From Nonomuraea rubra (GTDB taxonomy: Bacteria; Actinomycetota; Actinomycetes; Streptosporangiales; Streptosporangiaceae): a stretch of 64,000 bases of DNA. The notes below the pieces were generated by a model, which was given only the letters and a program-made list of their open reading frames with translations, was not told the origin of the DNA and ran no database searches. Positions 1 through 6,737 of the stretch are shown one piece after another. The DNA is taken from contig NZ_JACHMI010000001.1 of assembly GCF_014207985.1 (NCBI RefSeq), positions 6,307,001-6,371,000 on the forward strand, in the 5' to 3' direction. Position 1 is the first letter of the stretch. Every line of letters starts with the position of its first letter. The position numbers and the translations under genes were made by a program.

Positions 1-732
1 CTCGTGGCTGGTCGTGGAGTCGAACTGGCGCAGCTGCTCCACCGCGCCCTCCAGCTGGCTGAGCGTGTGGTTGGCGGTGGTGGCCAGGCGGGTGATCTCG
101 TCGTTGCCCGGCGGCACCGGGACGCGCAGGCTCAGGTCGCTCACCGTGATCTGCGAGATCCTGGCCCTGATCGCCTCGACGGGCCGCAGCGCGCGTCCCA
201 CCAGCACCCACGCCGTCCAGGCCGCCAGGCCGGTGAACAGGGCGGTCCCGGCCGCGACGGCGTACTCGAGCTCGTGCGTGGCCAGCAGGTCCGGCTCGGG
301 GATGCCGGCGTACACGACGGCCGCGTCCGTGTCCGGGGACAGGCGGATGGCGTGCAGCAGGATGCACCTGCCCTGCGGCGGGCACTCGACGTGCGGCTGG
401 AACCGCGCGTCCGGCGGCGGCCGCAGGCTGCTGAGCGGCACGGTCCGCGAGGCCTCCCGGCTGGCGTTCAGGACACGATGGCGGGCGTCCACGACCTGGA
501 TGAGATCGACGGGCGGGTTGGCCGGGATCGGGTTCGGCACGTAACCCTCGCGGGCGACCGGGCTCCACTGGCTCGCCACCCGCTCGGCCTGGCGCAGGGC
601 GTCGGACTGGACCCGCCAGCGGATCGCGAGGTCCACGGTCGCGCCGAGCACCACCAGCACGCACATCGCGAACAGGGCCGCGATCAGCGTGCACCTGGCC
701 CGGACCGAACCCGGGCGGGCAAGGGTGAGCAT
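1..732 (-). CDS. Two-component sensor histidine kinase, N-terminal part (cut by window edge)
   Basis: The first 244 codons of a membrane sensor kinase; the gene runs off the left edge. The start is ATG at 732, preceded by GAGGTGAC. A membrane segment lies near residues 12-35, an extracellular loop of about 100 residues follows, and a second membrane segment lies near residue 150. After it comes a HAMP-like stretch with RALRPVEAIRARI and IPxG-type spacing. The last residues visible, FDSTTSHE, are the start of the H-box, so the phospho-accepting His is the penultimate residue. This is an EnvZ/OmpR-type kinase by layout. No response regulator lies upstream, so any partner should be downstream, outside the window. 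Confidence 0.85.
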   Translation of the reverse strand, partial: MLTLARPGSVRARCTLIAALFAMCVLVVLGATVDLAIRWRVQSDALRQAERVASQWSPVAREGYVPNPIPANPPVDLIQVVDARHRVLNASREASRTVPLSSLRPPPDARFQPHVECPPQGRCILLHAIRLSPDTDAAVVYAGIPEPDLLATHELEYAVAAGTALFTGLAAWTAWVLVGRALRPVEAIRARISQITVSDLSLRVPVPPGNDEITRLATTANHTLSQLEGAVEQLRQFDSTTSHE

Positions 733-826
733 GTCACCTCCGTACGGCCGCCGCTGACGGCCACTGCCAGAGGAGGGTGCGCCCCGCGTTCACGCCGGTG
801 GAAAGATCCTGGAACACGTGCGCGAA

Positions 827-853
827 CGCGGGGCGGTCGGGCCCGGCCCCGCG
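827..853 (-). terminator. Stem-loop just after the formaldehyde dehydrogenase gene
   Basis: An 8-bp perfect stem, CGCGGGGC at 827-834 pairing with GCCCCGCG at 846-853, with an 11-nt loop. It begins directly beyond the dehydrogenase stop codon and before the kinase start. It fits an intrinsic terminator or mRNA-end hairpin, although there is no U-tract. Confidence 0.5.
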
Positions 854-854
854 A

Positions 855-2078
855 TCAGGACGTGCGGGACAGCAGGCCGTGCGGGTCGAGCACGTACTTG
901 CGTGCCGCGCCCTGGTCGAACTCGTGGTAGCCCCGCGGCGCCTCGTCCAGCAAGATCGGCGTGGCGTTGACGGCCTTGGCGATCTGCACCCGGTCGTGCA
1001 GGATCGCCTGCATGAGCTGCCGGTTGTAGCGCATGACGGGGCACTGCCCGGTGGCGAACTCGTGCGACTTCGCCCAGCCCAGGCCGATGCGGATGGACAG
1101 CGAGCCCTGCTTGGCGGCCTCGTCGGAGGCGCCCGGGTCGCCGGTCACGTACAGGCCGGGGATGCCGATGGCGCCGCCCGCCCTGGTGACGTCCATGAGC
1201 GAGTTGAGCACGGTGGCGGGGCGCTCCACCTCCGCCTCGCGGCCGTGCCCGCGGGCCTCGAAGCCGACCGCGTCCACGGCGCAGTCGACCTCCGGCTCGC
1301 CGAGGAGCTGCTCGATCTGGTCCCTCGGCTCGCCGAGGGCGATGTTGACGGTCTCGCAGCCGAAGCTGCGCGCCTGGTCCAGGCGCTCCTTGTTGAGGTC
1401 GGCGACGATGACGACGGCGGCCCCGAGCAGGAACGCCGAGGCTGCCGCGGCGAGCCCCACCGGCCCCGCGCCGGCGATGTAGACGGTCGATCCCGGCCCG
1501 ACGCCCGCGGTCACGCAGCCGTGGAAGCCGGTGGGGAAGATGTCGGCGAGCATGGCCAGGTCGAGGATCTTCTCCATCGCCCGGTCCTTGTCCCGGAACT
1601 TCAGCAGGTTCCAGTCGGCGTACGGCACCAGCACGTATTCGGCCTGGCCGCCGATCCAGCCGCCCATGTCGACGTACCCGTACGCCGAGCCGGGCCGGTC
1701 CGGGTTGACATTCTCGCAGATCCCGGTCTTGCCCTCCTTGCAGTTGCGGCACCGGCCGCAGGAGATGTTGAACGGCACGGACACCAGGTCGCCGGTCTTG
1801 ACGAACTCCACGCCGGGACCGGTCTCGACGACCTCACCGGTGATCTCGTGGCCGAGGACCAGCCCCGGGGGCGCCGTGGTCCTGCCGCGGACCATGTGCT
1901 GGTCGCTGCCGCAGATGTTGGTCGCGACGGTCTTGAGTATCGCGGCGTGCGGCAGTTTGCGCCCGACGTTGGCCGGGTTCACCCCTGGGCCGTCCTTGAG
2001 CTCGAACTCGGGATAGTCGATCTCGTGAACCTCGACCTTGCCCGGGCCTTCGTACACGACTCCTTTGTTGCCAGGCAT
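855..2078 (-). CDS. fdhA: Formaldehyde dehydrogenase, glutathione-independent (zinc alcohol dehydrogenase family)
   Basis: A 407-residue cytosolic zinc-dependent dehydrogenase. It resembles the glutathione-independent formaldehyde dehydrogenases of the Pseudomonas FdhA type (about 400 residues), which carry tightly bound NAD(H). Visible are the catalytic-zinc cysteine (NICGSDQH), the GHEITGE histidine motif, the structural-zinc cluster CGRCRNCKEGKTGIC, and a Rossmann motif AGAGPVGLAAAAS. The start ATG at 2078 has a GAGGGAGAG ribosome site. Its likely role is oxidising formaldehyde to formate; activity as an aldehyde dismutase is also possible in this subfamily. It sits between a MarR-like regulator and a sensor kinase on the same strand. 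Confidence 0.88.
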   Translation of the reverse strand: MPGNKGVVYEGPGKVEVHEIDYPEFELKDGPGVNPANVGRKLPHAAILKTVATNICGSDQHMVRGRTTAPPGLVLGHEITGEVVETGPGVEFVKTGDLVSVPFNISCGRCRNCKEGKTGICENVNPDRPGSAYGYVDMGGWIGGQAEYVLVPYADWNLLKFRDKDRAMEKILDLAMLADIFPTGFHGCVTAGVGPGSTVYIAGAGPVGLAAAASAFLLGAAVVIVADLNKERLDQARSFGCETVNIALGEPRDQIEQLLGEPEVDCAVDAVGFEARGHGREAEVERPATVLNSLMDVTRAGGAIGIPGLYVTGDPGASDEAAKQGSLSIRIGLGWAKSHEFATGQCPVMRYNRQLMQAILHDRVQIAKAVNATPILLDEAPRGYHEFDQGAARKYVLDPHGLLSRTS

Positions 2079-2187
2079 GTGGTGATCTCTCCCTCGAGCG
2101 GAAGTGACGGACGTACGATGCGCTGCACAAGCTCGGAGATCACCTCCTTTCCGGAGGGCGGGGGACTTCGCACGCGTTTTGTCCCCA

Positions 2188-2199
2188 ATATTCGAATAT
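2188..2199. promoter_or_regulatory. 12-bp palindrome in the AT-rich leader upstream of fdhA
   Basis: ATATTCGAATAT is a perfect palindrome about 110 nt upstream of the fdhA start, in an AT-rich patch of an otherwise GC-rich gap (2079-2215). It is probably part of the fdhA promoter or an operator. No regulator can be assigned from sequence alone. Confidence 0.35.
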
Positions 2200-2215
2200 A
2201 TCCCGAGAGGTCGCC

Positions 2216-3196
2216 TTAAATCCGCTTTGCTGATTCTTCACCGTTCCATGCCTCCGGGGTGGGCCGCCGCCCCGCGGCCTGCGTCAGCGCGGCGCGCTGG
2301 GCCGCGCTCAGGCGGTCCGCCCTCGGGACGGCGGCGTACGCTCCCCGCCCGGTCCGCTCCACCGTGAGGGGATCGGCGAGGCTCGTACGGCGGCCGATCG
2401 TGTCCAGGGCGCCGGCCGCTCGCTGGACGGGCCAGCCCAGCGCCGTGGCGAGCTCGTCCACGGTGAGCGGCCGGGCGGCGTGCACCAGCGCGGCCACCAC
2501 GGTCAGCGCGTCGCGGACGGCGGCGTCGGTGAGGCCGCTGCCGTTCATCTGCTCGCTGATCCAGGTGAAGAAGCCGGCCATCCGGCCCAGCCGGGCGCCG
2601 GCGGGCGTGCCGGCGCCGAAGATCTCGATCCCGCGCCGCGCGGCCGCCGCGACCTCGTCGTGCGCGCCGGTGTCGGATCTGAACGCCCGCAGCCAGACGT
2701 CGTCGTCGACGACGTACCGCTCGCGGCGGCCGGACTCCTGCGTACGCCTGACCAGCTCCATCTCCTCCAGGTAGCCGATGGCCTTGGACACCGACGCCGG
2801 GCTGACCTGGAGCCCGCGTACGAGCTCGGCGGACGTCAGGCTTCCCGGCTCGGAGGTGAGCAGGCAGACGAACACGCGAGCCGGCATCCGGGGAAGGCCG
2901 ACCCCGACGAGCAGCGTGGCGAACCGCTCCACGAAGGCGCGCACGGACTCGGCCGGCCGCCCGCCGTCCTGCGGCTGCGCGGCCCGTACGGGCCTGCGGC
3001 GGCGGGCGCGCTGCCCGGCGGCCTGCTGGGCGCGGTCGGCCAGGTAGGCGCCCGAGGCGCTGTTGCGGGCCACCTCGCGGCTGATCGTGGAGGTGGGCCT
3101 GCCCAGCCGCCTGGCGATCTCGGCGTAGCCCAGCCCGTCGGCCAGCCAGCTCGCGATCTGGCGGCGGTGCTCGTGGGTCAGCCTGCCTCCGGGCAT
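2216..3196 (-). CDS. MarR/GbsR-like transcriptional regulator with an IS30-type N-terminal HTH
   Basis: A 326-residue putative DNA-binding regulator with two DNA-binding-like parts. Residues 1-45 resemble the HTH_38 domain of IS30-type transposases (RRQIASWLADGLGYAEIARR). A MarR/GbsR-like winged helix lies around residues 80-180 (LTSAELVRGLQVSPASVSKA), and a C-terminal region of unknown role follows. I chose ATG 3196, preceded by GGGGACAGGAACG; a longer frame from 3247 would run into the repeat-bearing promoter. It is divergent from the serine hydrolase at 3400, with two identical 10-bp direct repeats in the gap, so it probably controls itself and that gene. The ligand is unknown. Confidence 0.75.
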   Translation of the reverse strand: MPGGRLTHEHRRQIASWLADGLGYAEIARRLGRPTSTISREVARNSASGAYLADRAQQAAGQRARRRRPVRAAQPQDGGRPAESVRAFVERFATLLVGVGLPRMPARVFVCLLTSEPGSLTSAELVRGLQVSPASVSKAIGYLEEMELVRRTQESGRRERYVVDDDVWLRAFRSDTGAHDEVAAAARRGIEIFGAGTPAGARLGRMAGFFTWISEQMNGSGLTDAAVRDALTVVAALVHAARPLTVDELATALGWPVQRAAGALDTIGRRTSLADPLTVERTGRGAYAAVPRADRLSAAQRAALTQAAGRRPTPEAWNGEESAKRI

Positions 3197-3241
3197 CGTT
3201 CCTGTCCCCTGCCTGGTTCGGGTGCGTTCACCCACAGTACA

Positions 3242-3294
3242 TTGCAACGATCACTCAACACGAATTGCATTTATCCGCACTACTGTTGCAACGA
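3242..3294. promoter_or_regulatory. Two TTGCAACGAT direct repeats, candidate operator
   Basis: TTGCAACGAT occurs at 3242-3251 and again at 3285-3294, 43 bp apart (about four helical turns). They lie in the AT-rich gap between the divergent regulator (start 3196) and serine hydrolase (start 3400). The placement suggests binding of the regulator encoded at 2216-3196. Confidence 0.5.
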
Positions 3295-3399
3295 TTTTCG
3301 ATAGATATGCAGCTCAACGCCTTGTCATTGAGAGTTCCAATTGACGACCTATTAAACGCAACGTAGCCTTTTCCCACTTGGAAAGAAAGGAGAAGCCCT

Positions 3400-5049
3400 G
3401 TGGCAAGACCCTTGGACGTGACCCGGCTGCGGGCACGCCTCGCCGAGCTGCTCGCGGAGTACCGGATCCCGAGCGCCTCGATCGGCGTCCTCACCGACGG
3501 GGAGATCACCGGCTTCGCCGCCGGCGTCCGCGACCTCTCCACCCGGGAGCCCGCGACGCCCGACACCGTCTACCAGTGCGGCTCCGTGTCCAAGACCTGG
3601 ACCGCCCTGGCCTTCATGCGGCTCGTCGACGAGGGAAAGGTCGCCCTCGACGAGCCGGTCCGCACCTACCTGCCCGGCTTCCGGGTCGCCGACCCCGGCG
3701 TCAGCGCCCAGGTCACCCCCCGCCACCTCCTCAACCACACCAGCGGCATCGAGGAGGACTACGGAGACCCGGGCGAGGGCGACGACGTGTACGAGCGCAT
3801 GGTGGCCAACCTCGCCGGCGCCCGCCAGGTCCACGCCCTGGGCCACACCCACGGCTACAGCCCCGCCCTGGGCTACGCGATCCTCGCCCGCATCATGGAG
3901 GTGATCGACGGCGGGCGGTGGGACGACATCATGCGGGACCGCCTGTTCGACCCCCTGGGCCTGACCTCGACGAGCACCCGGCCCGCCGGCCAGGACCGGG
4001 CCGCGACCGGCTACCTCGTCCGCTCCCTCGACGAGGGCCCGATCCCGTCGCCGCTGGCGCACCTGCCCCGTGCCTTCGGCCCCGGCGGCAACGTCAGCAC
4101 CACGGCCCGGGACCTGCTCACCCTGGCGTACGTCTTCCTCAACGAAGGACTGGCGCCGAACGGGACCAGGATCGTCTCACCCGGTGTCCTCCGCGAGATG
4201 ACCCACTCGCGGGTCCCCGTCCCCGACCCGTACCTGTTCGGGCCGGAATGGGCGCTCGGCCTCATCGTGTGCGACTGGCACGGCCACACCGTCTACGCCC
4301 ACGACGGCAGCGCGGTCAGCCAGAGCGCCCGCCTGCGGATCCTGCCGGAAGCGGGCGTCGCCATCTCCATGCTGGCCAACGCCGGGCCGCGCGACAGCTT
4401 CTACCGGAAGGTGTTCAACACCATCCTGGCCGACCTCGGCACGGTCACGATCCCCGACCTGCCCGAGCCCGACCCGTCCCTGACCCTCGACCTGTCCAGG
4501 TACGAGGGCTCCTACGAACGCCCCGGCACCCGCTACCAGGTGGCGGCCGAAGACGGAAGGCTCCACCTGAAATTCACCCTCAACCCGATGGAGGCGCAAC
4601 TCCTCGACAAACCGGAACAGCTCGACTACGAGCTGCTGCCGATCAGCGAGACGCACTTCTTGATGCCTTCCGACGATCCGCTGGAGGACACCCAGACCGT
4701 CGCGATCTACGAATTCAAGAATGGCGCCGCCCAATATTTGCACACCAATTGCCGAGTGAATCCGAGAGCCGACGAGAAGGGGGCCACGATGCACGTCATG
4801 GCTGTTTCCACCATTTCCGACCACGAAGGTTTCTGGAACGCGCTGAAGCAGGCGTACGGCCGGCTCCCCGGCGGCGCCACGTGGACGCTGGCGGTGGCGA
4901 GCACCGACGGCGCCAGGGCGGTGAACGTCATCGTCCATGACTCGCTCGACGGCGTCAGGAGCTTCTTCGAGGGCCACACCGCCCCCTTCGCCACGACGGA
5001 GTACTTCGAGGCGGACGCGGCCAACGCGGTCGGCCTCCCGTCCGCCTGA
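3400..5049 (+). CDS. Serine hydrolase, class C beta-lactamase fold, with C-terminal small-domain fusion
   Basis: A 549-residue protein with GTG start 3400 (AGAAAGGAG upstream). Residues 1-345 form a beta-lactamase/DD-peptidase-like domain with the nucleophile motif S62-V-S-K65 and an HDG triad at 301-303 in the KTG position. The usual YxN motif reads Y153-S-P. A lipocalin-like C-terminal region follows to about 460. The last 86 residues (464-549) are a separate small domain (FWNALKQAYG, AVNVIVHDS, FATTEYFEAD) resembling free-standing small actinobacterial proteins. It begins at an ATG (4789) with its own strong AAGGGGG ribosome site, so it may also be made separately. There is no signal peptide, so a cytosolic esterase or amidase is more likely than antibiotic resistance. 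Confidence 0.8.
   Translation: MARPLDVTRLRARLAELLAEYRIPSASIGVLTDGEITGFAAGVRDLSTREPATPDTVYQCGSVSKTWTALAFMRLVDEGKVALDEPVRTYLPGFRVADPGVSAQVTPRHLLNHTSGIEEDYGDPGEGDDVYERMVANLAGARQVHALGHTHGYSPALGYAILARIMEVIDGGRWDDIMRDRLFDPLGLTSTSTRPAGQDRAATGYLVRSLDEGPIPSPLAHLPRAFGPGGNVSTTARDLLTLAYVFLNEGLAPNGTRIVSPGVLREMTHSRVPVPDPYLFGPEWALGLIVCDWHGHTVYAHDGSAVSQSARLRILPEAGVAISMLANAGPRDSFYRKVFNTILADLGTVTIPDLPEPDPSLTLDLSRYEGSYERPGTRYQVAAEDGRLHLKFTLNPMEAQLLDKPEQLDYELLPISETHFLMPSDDPLEDTQTVAIYEFKNGAAQYLHTNCRVNPRADEKGATMHVMAVSTISDHEGFWNALKQAYGRLPGGATWTLAVASTDGARAVNVIVHDSLDGVRSFFEGHTAPFATTEYFEADAANAVGLPSA
4777..4791 (+). promoter_or_regulatory. Internal ribosome site and ATG inside the serine hydrolase gene
   Basis: AAGGGGG at 4777-4783, a 5-nt spacer, then ATG at 4789 in the same frame as the hydrolase. 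It coincides with the domain boundary, so an 86-residue product could start here. This is inferred from spacing and domain layout only. Confidence 0.45.
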
Positions 5050-5070
5050 CCGTTCCCCGCCGGAAACCGC

Positions 5071-5101
5071 TTGCGTCTCAAGCCGCTTGAGGCGCCACAG
5101 T
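5071..5101 (+). promoter_or_regulatory. MerR-type promoter with palindromic operator
   Basis: A -35-like TTGCGT at 5071-5076 and a -10-like CACAGT at 5096-5101 are separated by 19 bp. The spacer holds the perfect inverted repeat CTCAAG-CCG-CTTGAG (5077-5091). An over-long 19-bp spacer around a dyad is the hallmark of MerR-family autoregulated promoters. Transcription would begin at about the ATG of the regulator at 5108, giving a leaderless mRNA. Confidence 0.65.
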
Positions 5102-5107
5102 GGTTCC

Positions 5108-6112
5108 ATGGACGACCACGACCTTTACCCCATCGGGGACGCCGCGCGCCGCAGCGGCCTGAGCGTGAGCGCCGTGCGCTTCTACGCCGACACCGGGCTC
5201 ATCCCGCCCACGGCCCTGAACGAGGCCGGCCACCGGATGTACGACATCCAGGCCATCGCCCGGCTCGAACTCGTCCGCACCCTGCGCGAGCTGGACACCG
5301 ACCTGGACGAGATCCGCCGCCTGCTCGACGGCGGCACCACCCTGCACGACCTGCTCACCACGCACCTGGAGATCGTCGAACGCCAGGAACGCACCCTGCG
5401 GGCGCGGCGGGCCGTGCTCAGGACCCTCATCAAGCAGGGCGGCACGACCGCGCAGGCCGACCTGATGCACAAGCTCGTGTCGATGACCGACGAGGAACGC
5501 GAACGGACCATCGACGACTTCTGGAACGACGTCGGCCAGGACCTGGACGTCCCGGAGGGCTTCGTCGACCGGTTGCGGGCGATGCGGCCCGTCCTGCCCG
5601 CGGACCCCACGGCCGCCCAGCTCGAAGCCTGGATCGAGCTGGCGGACCTGGTGTCGGACCCGGCGTTCCGCGACGCGGTCCGCACCTACCTGCGGGACAC
5701 CTACTCCCCGCCGGAGGCCCGGCTCCTGGCGACCGAGCCGTTCCAGGAGTTCATGCACGTGAGCGGGGCCACGCTCATGGAGGAGCTGCTGGCCGCGCAA
5801 CGGGCCGGGCAGTCGCCCCGCTCTCCCGGCGTCCAGCAGGCCGTCATCCGCTTCATGGAGGCGGCCGCCGGGCTGTCAGGCACGCCGCTCACCCCCGAGC
5901 TCCGCGACCGGATGGCCGACGGATATCGGCAGGTCCCCGGCCTCCTCCGGCAGATCGCCGACGAGGACGCCGCCTCCGGGCGGCCCGTCTACGACAGCAC
6001 CCACGGCCGGTACCTGTCCCTGGTGGCGCTGATCAACGGGACCCCGGCCGAGGCGGACCACGACCCCATCCCCTACGCCTGGATCGCCGACGCCATGCGC
6101 GCCACCTCCTGA
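5108..6112 (+). CDS. MerR-family transcriptional regulator
   Basis: A 334-residue regulator. The N-terminal MerR winged helix (residues 6-75) reads YPIGDAARRSGLSVSAVRFY, with the second element RMYDIQAIARLELVRTLREL, followed by the dimerisation helix. Residues 110-334 are a helical effector-binding region without metal-binding cysteines, so a small-molecule or protein ligand is more likely than a metal. The start was placed at ATG 5108 because it lies right after a MerR-type promoter with a palindrome in its 19-bp spacer. The frame extends upstream, but that part overlaps the hydrolase and lacks the family start. It probably represses and activates its own gene. Confidence 0.85.
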   Translation: MDDHDLYPIGDAARRSGLSVSAVRFYADTGLIPPTALNEAGHRMYDIQAIARLELVRTLRELDTDLDEIRRLLDGGTTLHDLLTTHLEIVERQERTLRARRAVLRTLIKQGGTTAQADLMHKLVSMTDEERERTIDDFWNDVGQDLDVPEGFVDRLRAMRPVLPADPTAAQLEAWIELADLVSDPAFRDAVRTYLRDTYSPPEARLLATEPFQEFMHVSGATLMEELLAAQRAGQSPRSPGVQQAVIRFMEAAAGLSGTPLTPELRDRMADGYRQVPGLLRQIADEDAASGRPVYDSTHGRYLSLVALINGTPAEADHDPIPYAWIADAMRATS

Positions 6113-6242
6113 CCACACCTTCCATCCGATACCCGCACAATCCCAGCGGGGGCGCGCCACCTCCCGCAGCGAATGTGCCGGAAGCCCGGGCGCGGGTGAT
6201 CTGCCTGGGCCATCATCGATGGGCAGCGGGGAGGGGACACGG

Positions 6243-6737
6243 ATGGCGGTCGTGGAGTTCGGGGCGGGTCAGGGCGGGCGGGTGTACGTCGAGGTCGCCG
6301 ACCAGGACGACGGCGACGGGCTCGTCAGGGCGGGGGCCGGCGACCGCGTCGTGCGCGCGGCGGCCCAGACGTGGAACGGCGCGCTGAGCGGGATCCGGGC
6401 CGCGGCCGAGGGGGTCGCGGCGCAGGTGGGCGCGCTCGAACCCGCACCTGAGGAGGTCGAGGTGACCTTCGGCGTGGCGGTCAGCGGCAAGCTGGGTGCC
6501 ACGCTGGTCTCCACGGGCAGCGACGCGCACGTCAACGTCCGCATCGTCTGGCGCAACCCCACCGCGGACCCCGCCGGCACCGCCGCAACCGCCAGTGCCG
6601 CCAGGCCCGCGGACGCCGCCGGTACCGCCGAAGCCGCCGCCGGTGCGGCCAGCCCCGCGGACGCCGCCGGCACCGCCAAACCCGCCGGCACCGCCAAATC
6701 CGCCGGCACCGCCGGAGCCGTCGGTCCCTTCGCGTGA
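6243..6737 (+). CDS. Trypsin-co-occurring domain protein (CU044_2847 / Trypco1 type)
   Basis: A 164-residue protein. Residues 1-105 match the small domain seen next to trypsin-like conflict-system proteins in actinobacteria: an alternating beta segment near the start (VYVEVADQDD), a helical ALSGIRAAAEGVAAQVG stretch, then EVEVTFGVAVSGKLGATLVSTG. Residues 110-164 are a flexible Ala/Gly/Pro/Thr tail. The GGGGAGGGG-like site precedes ATG 6243. Its stop overlaps the GTG start of the next gene (GTGA at 6734-6737), so the two are translationally coupled. It probably acts as a partner, substrate or adaptor of the downstream protease. The molecular role is inferred from family context only. Confidence 0.72.
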   Translation: MAVVEFGAGQGGRVYVEVADQDDGDGLVRAGAGDRVVRAAAQTWNGALSGIRAAAEGVAAQVGALEPAPEEVEVTFGVAVSGKLGATLVSTGSDAHVNVRIVWRNPTADPAGTAATASAARPADAAGTAEAAAGAASPADAAGTAKPAGTAKSAGTAGAVGPFA

